Source of the DNA: Burkholderiales bacterium
GTDB taxonomy: Bacteria > Pseudomonadota > Gammaproteobacteria > Burkholderiales > Burkholderiaceae_C
Length of the DNA stretch: 19,704 bases
Direction of reading: 5' to 3'
NCBI GenBank assembly: GCA_005789685.1
Contig: SXXD01000134.1
Coordinates: forward strand, 1 to 19,704
Positions 6,937-14,957 of the stretch are shown here, in pieces (the stretch's first letter is position 1; the number at the start of each line of letters is the position of its first letter). The translations under genes and the position numbers were made by a program. Below the pieces are notes generated by a model. The model did no database searches. It worked only from the letters and a program-made list of their open reading frames with translations, and had not been told where the DNA came from.

Positions 6937-7499
6937 TTGTTAAATCCTTTGGCGCGAAGTGCTTTACTCAGCGCCTGAACAGCCCGAGAACAGTGAGTTT
7001 TGACGCTGCCTTCGGTGCAGCCCATGGCAACTGCCGTCTCGGAAAGGTTCATCTCCTCCCAATAACGCAGCAGGAAGGCTTCGCGTTGACGAGGCGGTAA
7101 TTCTTGTATTTCTGCTTCAATTTGGTGAAAGATTTGTTTGCGTTGGGTTAAATCTTCTGTACTTTCGCCCAAACCGGGCTCGCTGAGGCCGCCCAGGTTT
7201 TCTAAAAAGTCCAAATCTTCACCTTCGGCATCGGTGCCGAAGTCGCTCATGTTGGAGAAAAGCGCGTTGCGGGTTTTTTGTCTTCTGAACCAATCTAAGG
7301 TGGTGTTTGACAAAATACGCTGGAACAGCAAAGGCAGTTCGGCTTGGGGTTTGTCGCCGTAGTGGGTGGCCAGCTTGATCATGCTGTCTTGCACAATGTC
7401 CAAGGCGGACTCCTCGTTGCGCACGTGATACAGCGTGCGCTTGAAAGCGCGCTTTTCCGTGTTTTTAAGGAAATCTGAGAGTTCTTGTTCTGTGGCCAA
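6933..7499 (-). CDS. RNA polymerase sigma factor, ECF subfamily
   Basis: The 188-residue protein has the two conserved ECF domains. Region 2 is near residues 16-75 (ESALDIVQDSMIKLATHYG, DWFRRQK) and region 4 is near 130-182 (ELPPRQREAFLLRYWEE, then the helix-turn-helix MGCTEGSVKTHCSRAVQAL). An acidic linker (about 85-115) joins them. The start is a TTG at 7499 giving MATEQELSDFLK, which fits the family's N-terminus although no strong ribosome site is seen. It heads a run of six minus-strand genes and is divergent from ilvB, 225 bases away. Like most ECF factors it may transcribe its own operon, but I could not define a matching promoter. Its regulon is unknown. Confidence 0.93.
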   Translation of the reverse strand: MATEQELSDFLKNTEKRAFKRTLYHVRNEESALDIVQDSMIKLATHYGDKPQAELPLLFQRILSNTTLDWFRRQKTRNALFSNMSDFGTDAEGEDLDFLENLGGLSEPGLGESTEDLTQRKQIFHQIEAEIQELPPRQREAFLLRYWEEMNLSETAVAMGCTEGSVKTHCSRAVQALSKALRAKGFNK

Positions 7500-7535
7500 A
7501 GTAAGGAACCAAATACGGCACTCAATTTTGTGCGT

Positions 7536-7564
7536 TTGGATTATGGCATTCTGGGCTCTATAAT
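7536..7564 (+). promoter_or_regulatory. Sigma-70 promoter of the ilvBHC cluster
   Basis: TTGGAT (7536-7541) and a perfect TATAAT (7559-7564) are spaced by 17 bases. Transcription would begin near 7571 and leave a leader of about 150 bases before ilvB. The leader contains a short hairpin, CGGAT-CACC-ATCCG (7592-7605), and a leader peptide frame. Confidence 0.7.
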
Positions 7565-7619
7565 ACTTGGTTGCAATTGAAAAAACGCAAACGGATCACC
7601 ATCCGGTCAAGGTGCTCAC

Positions 7620-7703
7620 ATGCACAGGCTTATGTTGGTGGTCTTAAGTTCTGATGCGACTTCAAAAGAGTCCCGCAAAAGAGCACCCAAGGTTTTTCGT
7701 TAG
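7620..7703 (+). CDS. Candidate ilvB leader peptide with Leu/Val codon cluster
   Basis: A 27-codon frame begins MHRLMLVVLSS and ends with TAG 21 bases before ilvB. Codons 4-9 read Leu-Met-Leu-Val-Val-Leu, a cluster of the end products of the pathway that follows. AAGGTG (7609-7614) gives it a ribosome site at good spacing. GGTGCTC (7611-7617), overlapping that site, can pair with GAGCACC (7681-7687) near the frame's end. A ribosome stalled at the Leu/Val codons would change which pairings form. No intrinsic terminator was found in the leader, so any control could be translational or Rho-linked. It is too short for statistical support; the codon cluster and position are the evidence. Confidence 0.55.
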   Translation: MHRLMLVVLSSDATSKESRKRAPKVFR

Positions 7704-7724
7704 AGAAATTCACAAAGGTTGAAT

Positions 7725-9515
7725 ATGGAAATCTCCAAAGCTGAAATGGCCAGTGCCGCCACAGCTGCCAACAGCGCAGCTTCTTCTTTGTCGCCCGTCG
7801 ATTTGCGCGGTGGCGAAATTCTCGTTAAAGCCCTTCAAGCCGAGAACGTCAAGTACATCTGGGGTTACCCAGGCGGTGCGGTATTGCACATCTACGATGC
7901 CTTCTTCAAGCAAAACACCATTCAGCACGTCTTGGTTCGCCACGAGCAGGCTGCTGTGCATGCGGCCGATGGCTATGCCCGCGCCACGGGTGATGTCGGT
8001 GTTGCTTTGGTCACTTCTGGCCCGGGCCTTACCAATGCTGTCACCGGCATTGCAACGGCCTACATGGACAGTATTCCTATGGTCATTATCAGTGGCCAAG
8101 TGCCCACTGCTGCTATTGGCCTTGATGCCTTTCAAGAGTGCGACACCGTGGGCATTACGCGTCCCATCGTGAAGCACAACTTCCTGGTCAAAGATGCCCG
8201 CGACATGGCCTTGATCATGAAAAAAGCATTCCACATTGCACGCAGCGGCCGACCTGGCCCGGTGGTGGTCGATGTTCCCAAAGATGTTTCGTTTAACAAG
8301 GTGCCTTATCACGGCTACCCTGAAACAGTTGAAATGCGCTCCTACAACCCTGTGCGCAAAGGCCACAGTGGACAAATTCGCAAGGCGCTTCAATTGTTGA
8401 TGGCAGCCAAGCGTCCCTACATTTACACGGGTGGCGGCGTGCTCTTAAGCAATGCCTCAGCAGAGTTGCGCCAGTTGGTCGACATGTTGGGTTACCCCGT
8501 GACCAACACCCTCATGGGTTTGGGCGCCTATCCCGCTACCGATCCAAAGTTCCTAGGCATGCTCGGCATGCATGGCACATGGGAAGCCAACAACGCCATG
8601 CAGCACTCTGACGTGTTGCTGGCTGTGGGCGCGCGCTTTGACGACCGCGTCATTGGCAATCCCAAACACTTTGCACAAAACGAGCGCAAGATCATTCACA
8701 TTGACATTGACCCGTCTAGCATTTCCAAGCGTGTGAAGGTCGATGTGCCTATTGTGGGCGATGTCAAAGATGTTCTGATTGAACTCATTGCCATGATCAA
8801 AGAGTCGGGCCTCAAACCCGACAGCCATGCATTGGGTGCCTGGTGGTCCACCATCGACGGCTGGCGCCAACGCAATTGCATGAAGTACGACAGCGAAAAC
8901 ACCGAGGTCATCAAGCCGCAAAAGGTGATTCAAACTTTGTACAACATGACCAAAGATGCTGATGCTTACATCACATCTGATGTGGGTCAGCACCACATGT
9001 GGGCCGCTCAGTATTACAAATTTAACGAACCTCGCCGTTGGATCAATTCAGGTGGCTTGGGCACCATGGGTGTAGGCATTCCCTATGCCATGGGCATCAA
9101 GTTGGCCAAGCCAGAAGCCGAAGTGTTTTGCGTCACCGGTGAAGGCTCTGTGCAAATGTGCATCCAAGAGCTTTCCACGTGTTTGCAATACAACACGCCC
9201 ATCAAAATCGTGTCTTTGAACAACCGCTACTTGGGCATGGTTCGTCAGTGGCAAGAAATTGAATACTCCGGCCGTTACAGCCACAGCTACATGGATGCCT
9301 TGCCCGACTTTGTGAAGTTGGCAGAAGCCTATGGCCACGTGGGCATGCTCATTGAGCGCCCCGAAGATGTCGAGCCCGCATTGCGCGAGGCCCGCAAACT
9401 CAAAGATCGCACGGTCTTCATGGACTTCCGCACCGACCCCACCGAAAACGTGTTCCCCATGGTTCAAGCAGGCAAGGGCATTACCGAAATGCTCCTAAGC
9501 CCTGAAGACCTGTAA
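7725..9515 (+). CDS. ilvB: Acetolactate synthase, large catalytic subunit
   Basis: The thiamine diphosphate enzyme joins two pyruvates, or pyruvate and 2-oxobutyrate, in the first common step of Val/Leu and Ile synthesis. The 596-residue protein shows the catalytic glutamate Glu74 in VRHEQAAVHAADGYARATG. It also has SGPGLTNAVTGIATAYMDS, the central FAD-associated domain, and the C-terminal diphosphate-binding segment GEGSVQM followed by NNRYLGMVRQWQ. The ATG at 7725 has AAAGG six bases upstream; a TTG two codons earlier is less likely. The first 25 or so residues are Ala/Ser-rich and extend beyond the conserved core. It is the first structural gene of ilvB-ilvH-ilvC and is preceded by a strong promoter and a leader peptide frame. 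Confidence 0.96.
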   Translation: MEISKAEMASAATAANSAASSLSPVDLRGGEILVKALQAENVKYIWGYPGGAVLHIYDAFFKQNTIQHVLVRHEQAAVHAADGYARATGDVGVALVTSGPGLTNAVTGIATAYMDSIPMVIISGQVPTAAIGLDAFQECDTVGITRPIVKHNFLVKDARDMALIMKKAFHIARSGRPGPVVVDVPKDVSFNKVPYHGYPETVEMRSYNPVRKGHSGQIRKALQLLMAAKRPYIYTGGGVLLSNASAELRQLVDMLGYPVTNTLMGLGAYPATDPKFLGMLGMHGTWEANNAMQHSDVLLAVGARFDDRVIGNPKHFAQNERKIIHIDIDPSSISKRVKVDVPIVGDVKDVLIELIAMIKESGLKPDSHALGAWWSTIDGWRQRNCMKYDSENTEVIKPQKVIQTLYNMTKDADAYITSDVGQHHMWAAQYYKFNEPRRWINSGGLGTMGVGIPYAMGIKLAKPEAEVFCVTGEGSVQMCIQELSTCLQYNTPIKIVSLNNRYLGMVRQWQEIEYSGRYSHSYMDALPDFVKLAEAYGHVGMLIERPEDVEPALREARKLKDRTVFMDFRTDPTENVFPMVQAGKGITEMLLSPEDL

Positions 9516-9559
9516 GTACATTTTTTAAATCAATTTGAACCTTTAGAAGAATCTATTGA

Positions 9560-9598
9560 CCGCCAAGCTTGCACATTACCGTGTGCAGGGGAGGGCGG
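9560..9598 (+). promoter_or_regulatory. Structured RNA element upstream of ilvH (possible ilvH motif)
   Basis: In the 101-base gap between ilvB and ilvH an inner hairpin, TGCACA-TTACCG-TGTGCA (9570-9587), extends by a T-G and a C-G pair. It is enclosed by an outer stem, CCGCC (9560-9564) with GGCGG (9594-9598). The element ends 5 bases before the ilvH ribosome site (GAGGA, 9605-9609). A conserved ilvH RNA motif upstream of ilvH in Betaproteobacteria has been described by comparative genomics, and this may be an example. I could not compare it with that model. Confidence 0.45.
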
Positions 9599-9616
9599 CA
9601 AAAAGAGGAATCTCAC

Positions 9617-10108
9617 ATGAAACACATCATCGCAGTCTTACTTGAAAACGAACCCGGCGCCTTGTCGCGCGTGGTGGGTTTGTTCTCTGCCCGTGGTTAC
9701 AACATTGAGTCACTCAGTGTGGCGCCCACCGAAGACCCCAGCTTGTCCCGCATGACCATCCAAACGGCGGGCTCTGACGACGTCATTGAACAAATTACCA
9801 AGCACCTGAACCGCCTCATTGAAGTGGTCAAAGTGGTTGACCTCACAGAAGGCGCCTACACCGAGCGTGAACTCATGCTGGTCAAGGTGCGCGCTGTGGG
9901 CAAAGAACGTGAGGAGATGAAGCGCATGGCCGATATCTTCCGTGGTCGCGTGATTGATGTCACCGACAAAAGCTACACCGTGGAACTGACGGGCGACCAA
10001 TCCAAAAACGATGCGTTTTTGGAAGCCCTTGACCGCAGCGCCATTCTTGAAACAGTCCGCACGGGTGCCTGCGGCATCGGGCGGGGTGAGCGCATATTGC
10101 GCGCCTAA
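9617..10108 (+). CDS. ilvH: Acetolactate synthase, small regulatory subunit
   Basis: This 163-residue subunit activates IlvB and carries valine feedback inhibition. The N-terminal ACT domain (about 1-75) starts MKHIIAVLLENEPGALSRVV and includes LFSARGYNIESLSVAPTED. The C-terminal domain (about 76-163) ends with the usual GxxGIGRGERILR pattern. The ATG at 9617 has GAGGA about 7 bases upstream; an upstream in-frame TTG at 9569 would add 16 residues encoded by the hairpin region and is rejected. It lies 101 bases after ilvB and 37 before ilvC. The large gap to ilvB holds a structured element that may set the ratio of the two subunits. Confidence 0.96.
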   Translation: MKHIIAVLLENEPGALSRVVGLFSARGYNIESLSVAPTEDPSLSRMTIQTAGSDDVIEQITKHLNRLIEVVKVVDLTEGAYTERELMLVKVRAVGKEREEMKRMADIFRGRVIDVTDKSYTVELTGDQSKNDAFLEALDRSAILETVRTGACGIGRGERILRA

Positions 10109-10133
10109 ACCCAATTTTTTGAACGATTTTTGA

Positions 10134-11162
<1,029 letters not shown>

Positions 11163-11196
11163 TTTCGGCATCCGCTTCAACCAAAAGAAAGCTCGC

Positions 11197-12012
11197 ATGC
11201 ACGATGGTTCAGAAAATTCCGACGACGTAGAGTTGAGCAGTCAACCACGTAAGCCCCGAAAGGGCATCTACGTGTTGCCTAACCTCTTCACGTTGGCAGC
11301 TTTGTTCGGTGGCTTTTATGCCATCGTGATGGCCATGAATGGCCGTTTTGACTTGGCTGCCATTGGTGTTTTCTGTGCCATGGTGCTAGACAGCCTAGAC
11401 GGCCGTGTAGCGCGCATGACCAACACCCAAAGTGCCTTCGGAGAACAGATGGACTCTTTGTCCGACATGGTCTCCTTTGGTGCAGCGCCCGCTCTCATTG
11501 CGTACGAGTGGTCACTCAAAGGACTGGGTCGTTGGGGTTGGATAGCCGCTTTTGTTTACTGTGCTTGCGCCGCTTTGCGCTTGGCGCGTTTCAATGTCAA
11601 CACCGCGGTGGTTGACAAGCGGTTTTTCCAAGGTTTGCCTTCCCCTGCGGCTGCGGCCTTGGTGATGGGCTTCATCTCCATCATGACCGATGCTGAAATT
11701 TCGCCAAGCGCCATGGCTTGGCCCATGTTTGTGGTGGCGCTGTTTTCAGGGCTCACCATGGTCACCAACGTGCCTTTTTACAGTTTTAAAGATGTCGGCA
11801 TGAAGCAAAGTGTGCCCTTTGTGGTCATTGTGCTCATTGCCCTTGGCATTGCGGCAGTCAACATTCACCCCCCCATAGTGCTTTTTGGCTTGTTCGTCAG
11901 TTACGGGCTGAGTGGCTATGTCTTGTATGGCTGGCGCCGTTTTAAGGGTGAACCCACCAGCGTCATCAGTACATCTACCAAAGACCCCGATGAGCGCGGG
12001 CTTCACCAGTAA
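11197..12012 (+). CDS. pssA: CDP-diacylglycerol-serine O-phosphatidyltransferase
   Basis: This integral membrane enzyme makes phosphatidylserine from CDP-diacylglycerol and serine, the precursor of phosphatidylethanolamine. The 271-residue protein contains the full CDP-alcohol phosphotransferase motif: Asp68-Gly69, Ala72-Arg73, Gly82, Asp86 and Asp90. Several hydrophobic segments follow, so it is the membrane type and not the peripheral E. coli type. The ATG at 11197 is chosen because upstream residues would overlap ilvC; the ribosome site is weak (AAGAAAG). It sits between ilvC and the leuA attenuator. No phosphatidylserine decarboxylase gene (psd) is present here, although psd is often next to pssA in related genomes. 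The link with amino acid genes is positional only. Confidence 0.94.
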   Translation: MHDGSENSDDVELSSQPRKPRKGIYVLPNLFTLAALFGGFYAIVMAMNGRFDLAAIGVFCAMVLDSLDGRVARMTNTQSAFGEQMDSLSDMVSFGAAPALIAYEWSLKGLGRWGWIAAFVYCACAALRLARFNVNTAVVDKRFFQGLPSPAAAALVMGFISIMTDAEISPSAMAWPMFVVALFSGLTMVTNVPFYSFKDVGMKQSVPFVVIVLIALGIAAVNIHPPIVLFGLFVSYGLSGYVLYGWRRFKGEPTSVISTSTKDPDERGLHQ

Positions 12013-12040
12013 TGACCTTTTCTAAAAGTTGTGATACATT
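12012..12040 (+). promoter_or_regulatory. Candidate promoter of the leuA leader
   Basis: ATGACC (12012-12017) and TACATT (12035-12040) are 17 bases apart. TGA immediately before the -10 forms an extended -10 (TG-A-TACATT). Transcription would begin near 12047, which is the A of the leader peptide ATG. The -35 matches four of six consensus bases and overlaps the pssA stop. Confidence 0.4.
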
Positions 12041-12046
12041 ATTTCC

Positions 12047-12100
12047 ATGAAAACGAATTTGCTGGCCCTACTACTAACGCCCCACGGGCGGGATGTATAG
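12047..12100 (+). CDS. leuL: leuA leader peptide
   Basis: The 17-residue frame reads MKTNLLALLLTPHGRDV. Leucine fills five of residues 5-10, three of them encoded by consecutive CTA codons, usually a rare Leu codon. It lies before leuA and ahead of a pause hairpin and intrinsic terminator, the classical layout of leucine attenuation. No Shine-Dalgarno sequence precedes the ATG; if the promoter at 12012-12040 is used, the transcript would begin at the ATG itself. Translation of a leaderless leader peptide is known for trpL of Sinorhizobium. The symbol is given by analogy with leuL of enterics. Confidence 0.75.
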   Translation: MKTNLLALLLTPHGRDV

Positions 12101-12156
12101 CGCACGCTGTTCAGTTTCCCATCAAGCCCGCATGCCAATCGCAGCGGGCTTTTTTT
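12078..12156 (+). terminator. leuA transcription attenuator
   Basis: Three alternative pairings are visible. The pause hairpin is CGCCC (12078-12082) with GGGCG (12086-12090). The terminator is AGCCCGC (12125-12131) with GCGGGCT (12144-12150), ending in a T-run to 12156. The antiterminator is GCGGG (12088-12092) with CCCGC (12127-12131). A ribosome halted at the Leu codons (12059-12076) would cover the 5' arm of the pause hairpin and favour the antiterminator, allowing leuA expression when leucyl-tRNA is scarce. Confidence 0.8.
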
Positions 12157-12200
12157 ATTTCAGAGTCGCTTTTTTGAAGATTTAAAACCAGGAGTGAAAC

Positions 12201-13739
12201 ATGGCCGATAAATTGATTATTTTTGACACGACATTGCGCGATGGTGAGCAGTCGCCGGGTGCTTCCATGAACCGTGACGAAAAGCTGCGCATTGCGCGTC
12301 AATTAGAGCGATTGCGCGTTGACGTGATCGAAGCCGGTTTCGCAGCCAGCTCCAACGGTGACTTTGAGGCTGTTCAGGCCATTGCCAACGCCATCAAAGA
12401 CTCCACGATCTGCTCCTTGTCGCGCGCCAACGACCGCGATATTTCTCGCGCAGCAGAAGCCTTGAAGGGCGCCAACAGTGGTCGCATCCATACCTTCATT
12501 GCCACCTCTGAATTGCACATGGAAAAGAAACTTCGAATGACACCCGATCAGGTTTTCGAGCAAGCCAAACAGTCCGTCAGGTTTGCACGCAATTTGGTCG
12601 CAGACGTCGAGTTCAGCCCAGAAGATGGCTACCGAAGCGACATGGATTTCTTGTGCAAAATTTTAGAGGCTGTCATTGATGAAGGCGCCACCACCATCAA
12701 CGTGCCCGACACCGTTGGTTATGCTGTACCAGAGTTGTATGGTCAGTTCATCAAAACACTTCGCGAACGAATTCCAAACTCAGACAAAGCCATTTGGTCT
12801 GTCCATTGCCACAACGACTTGGGCATGGCGGTGGCCAACAGTTTGGCAGGTGTGAAGTTGGGGGGTGCCCGTCAGGTTGAATGCACCATCAATGGCTTGG
12901 GTGAGAGGGCAGGCAATTGTTCCTTGGAAGAAATTGTCATGGCCGTCAGAACGCGCAAAGATTACTTTGGTTTAGAGATGAACATCGATCCCATCCACAT
13001 CGTGGCGGCCAGTCGCATGGTGAGCCAGACCACAGGCTTTGTCGTTCAGCCCAACAAGGCAGTGGTGGGTGCCAATGCCTTTGCACATGCCTCAGGCATT
13101 CACCAAGATGGCGTGCTTAAAGCGCGCGACACCTACGAAATCATGCGGGCAGAAGATGTGGGCTGGTCAGCCAACAAAATTGTGCTGGGCAAATTAAGCG
13201 GCCGCAACGCCTTCAAGCAACGCATGCAAGAGTTGGGTGTGGTGCTTGAAAGTGAGACGGAGTTGAACGCGGCCTTTACGCGTTTCAAAGAATTAGCAGA
13301 CCGCAAAAGCGAAATCTTTGACGAAGACATCTTGGCTTTGGTCAGTGAAGAAAGCGTCACCCAAGACAAAGAGCAATATGCCTTCGTATCTTTGGCGCAA
13401 CACAGTGAAACAGGAGAGCGACCCAGCGCCGCCATTGTTTTTACGGTCAGTGGCAAGGAAGTTCATGGCAAATCGGAGGGCAATGGCCCCGTAGATGCAT
13501 CCCTCAAAGCCATTGAATCGATCGTGGAAAGCGGCGCTGAAATGGTGCTTTATTCTGTGAACGCCATCAGCGGATCGACCGAAAGCCAAGGCGAAGTCAC
13601 GGTTCGCTTGCAAAACAGCGGCCGCGTTGTCAATGGCGTAGGCTCTGACCCCGACATCATTGTGGCCTCGGCCAAGGCCTATTTGAGCGCCTTGAATAAA
13701 CTTCAAAGCAAAGCAGACAGGGTGGCGGCTCAGGGCTAA
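12201..13739 (+). CDS. leuA: 2-isopropylmalate synthase
   Basis: The enzyme condenses acetyl-CoA with 2-oxoisovalerate, the committed step of leucine synthesis, and is inhibited by leucine. The 512-residue length fits the family. The catalytic TIM-barrel domain opens with [13 protein letters not shown] (residues 10-22) and includes [13 protein letters not shown], the metal-site histidines and [13 protein letters not shown], then [10 protein letters not shown]. The C-terminal part (about 390-512) is the leucine-binding regulatory domain. AGGAG lies 8 bases before the ATG. It has its own leader with a complete attenuator and a terminator after its stop, so it is a separately controlled unit although in line with ilvBHC-pssA. 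leuB, leuC and leuD are not in the window. Confidence 0.97.
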   Translation: MADKLIIFDTTLRDGEQSPGASMNRDEKLRIARQLERLRVDVIEAGFAASSNGDFEAVQAIANAIKDSTICSLSRANDRDISRAAEALKGANSGRIHTFIATSELHMEKKLRMTPDQVFEQAKQSVRFARNLVADVEFSPEDGYRSDMDFLCKILEAVIDEGATTINVPDTVGYAVPELYGQFIKTLRERIPNSDKAIWSVHCHNDLGMAVANSLAGVKLGGARQVECTINGLGERAGNCSLEEIVMAVRTRKDYFGLEMNIDPIHIVAASRMVSQTTGFVVQPNKAVVGANAFAHASGIHQDGVLKARDTYEIMRAEDVGWSANKIVLGKLSGRNAFKQRMQELGVVLESETELNAAFTRFKELADRKSEIFDEDILALVSEESVTQDKEQYAFVSLAQHSETGERPSAAIVFTVSGKEVHGKSEGNGPVDASLKAIESIVESGAEMVLYSVNAISGSTESQGEVTVRLQNSGRVVNGVGSDPDIIVASAKAYLSALNKLQSKADRVAAQG

Positions 13740-13779
13740 TTGCTTAAGAGCAAAGACTGAACAAGGTCATCAAGAAGCT

Positions 13780-13811
13780 TGCGCAAGGTGTTGATCTTGC
13801 GCAGTTTTTTT
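13780..13811 (+). terminator. Intrinsic terminator after leuA
   Basis: TGCGCAAG (13780-13787) and CTTGCGCA (13796-13803) form a perfect 8-base stem with an 8-base loop, followed by seven T residues from 13805. It lies 40 bases after the leuA stop and closes the ilv/leu cluster. Confidence 0.88.
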
Positions 13812-13824
13812 ATTTTGGTACACT
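13797..13824 (+). promoter_or_regulatory. Weak candidate promoter of pbpG
   Basis: TTGCGC (13797-13802) and TACACT (13819-13824) are spaced by 16 bases. The -35 lies in the 3' arm of the leuA terminator. Transcription would start about 6 bases before the pbpG ATG. Matches are modest (three and four of six). Confidence 0.25.
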
Positions 13825-13837
13825 GTCGCAAGTTTCT

Positions 13838-14953
13838 ATGAAACTCGCCAATTTCCGAATGACTTTGAGCCTCGAAAGTAATGCTTTGAATCCACTAAAT
13901 CGCTTGTTTTCCTGCCGTGTTTTCAATCCTTGTTTGCCTTTGTGCATCTTGGCCTTGATGTCACTTCCAAGCTTTGCGGCAGACAACGAAAACACGCGAA
14001 AAACAGTTGCCGCCAAAAAACCGGTGGTTTCTGCACAAAACACAGCCAAATCTGCAGCCAAACCTTCACCCAAGGCCTCAGCTAAAAATACTCAAAAACC
14101 CCGTAAATCCGTCAAGCAAAAGTCCACAGACACAAGACCTTCTTTTGGCCGCATTGCCGGTTTACACCAAGGCGCTGACTTTCTCGATTTGCGCTCAAGC
14201 GTGGCACTTGTCATTGATCAAGACACACATGAAGTTTTAATTCGCAAGAACGACATGGCCGTCTTGCCCATTGCATCACTTACCAAACTCATGACAGGCT
14301 TGGTCATCAGCGATGCCAACTTGGCTCTAACCGAAATGATCACCATCACCCAAGATGATGTGGACACCGAAAAGGGCAGCACCTCGCGTTTGGCTGTTGG
14401 TTCGGTACTCAGCCGCGGTGACTTGTTGCACCTGGCCTTGATGGCCAGTGAAAATCGCGCTGCACACGCACTGGGAAGAACTTATCCAGGCGGCATGCCT
14501 TTGTTTGTCAGAGCCATGAACGATCGCGCTAAAAGCCTTGGCATGGTGTCCACACATTACGTCGAACCGACTGGACTTTCTAGCCGCAACCAATCCAGCG
14601 CCACAGATTTGGCCGTGCTGGTCGGTGCTGCGTACGATGTCCCCTTGATGCGTGAACTTTCAACATCACCTGGGCGAGAGGTGGCCGTGGGCCGCAGAAC
14701 TCTGCAATACAACACCACCAACAGACTGGTGAAAAGTCCCAACTGGGACATCGGTTTGCAAAAGACGGGCTACATCTCTGAAGCTGGCCAATGCTTGGCC
14801 ATGCAGACCAAGGTGGCGGGTCGCAAAATCATCATGGTGTTTTTAGACTCTGCCGGCAAATTAAGCCGAATTGCAGATGCAGAGCGAGTTCGACGCTGGG
14901 TCGAAAATCAAAATGTTCGCAGTCAAGTTACTTCAGCCGATGCGGCTGGCTAA
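13838..14953 (+). CDS. pbpG: D-alanyl-D-alanine endopeptidase, penicillin-binding protein 7 type
   Basis: This periplasmic serine peptidase of the S11 family cleaves peptidoglycan cross-links. Its 371 residues begin with a long signal peptide: hydrophobic core about 30-45, likely cut near SFA-AD at 47-48. A Lys/Ala/Pro/Ser-rich low-complexity linker (about 50-97) follows. The catalytic domain holds the three penicillin-binding motifs: SLTK at 147-150, SEN at 204-206 and KTG at 309-311. The ATG at 13838 is the first; ATG at residue 8 would shorten the signal peptide's N-region and is an alternative. The gene is flanked by the leuA terminator and a convergent IclR gene 4 bases away. DacC-like carboxypeptidases share the motifs, but the length and SLTK/SEN context favour PbpG. 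Confidence 0.9.
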   Translation: MKLANFRMTLSLESNALNPLNRLFSCRVFNPCLPLCILALMSLPSFAADNENTRKTVAAKKPVVSAQNTAKSAAKPSPKASAKNTQKPRKSVKQKSTDTRPSFGRIAGLHQGADFLDLRSSVALVIDQDTHEVLIRKNDMAVLPIASLTKLMTGLVISDANLALTEMITITQDDVDTEKGSTSRLAVGSVLSRGDLLHLALMASENRAAHALGRTYPGGMPLFVRAMNDRAKSLGMVSTHYVEPTGLSSRNQSSATDLAVLVGAAYDVPLMRELSTSPGREVAVGRRTLQYNTTNRLVKSPNWDIGLQKTGYISEAGQCLAMQTKVAGRKIIMVFLDSAGKLSRIADAERVRRWVENQNVRSQVTSADAAG

Positions 14954-14957
14954 AGCC

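Noticed and set aside
7647..7703. Intrinsic terminator in the ilvB leader
   Set aside because: The T-run at 7693-7697 is not preceded by a stable GC-rich hairpin; only weak 4-base stems or long-range pairing were found.
7710..8393. Long minus-strand open frame over the start of ilvB
   Set aside because: Antisense shadow of ilvB with His/Asn-rich nonsense composition and no ribosome site; it also runs across the ilvB start region.
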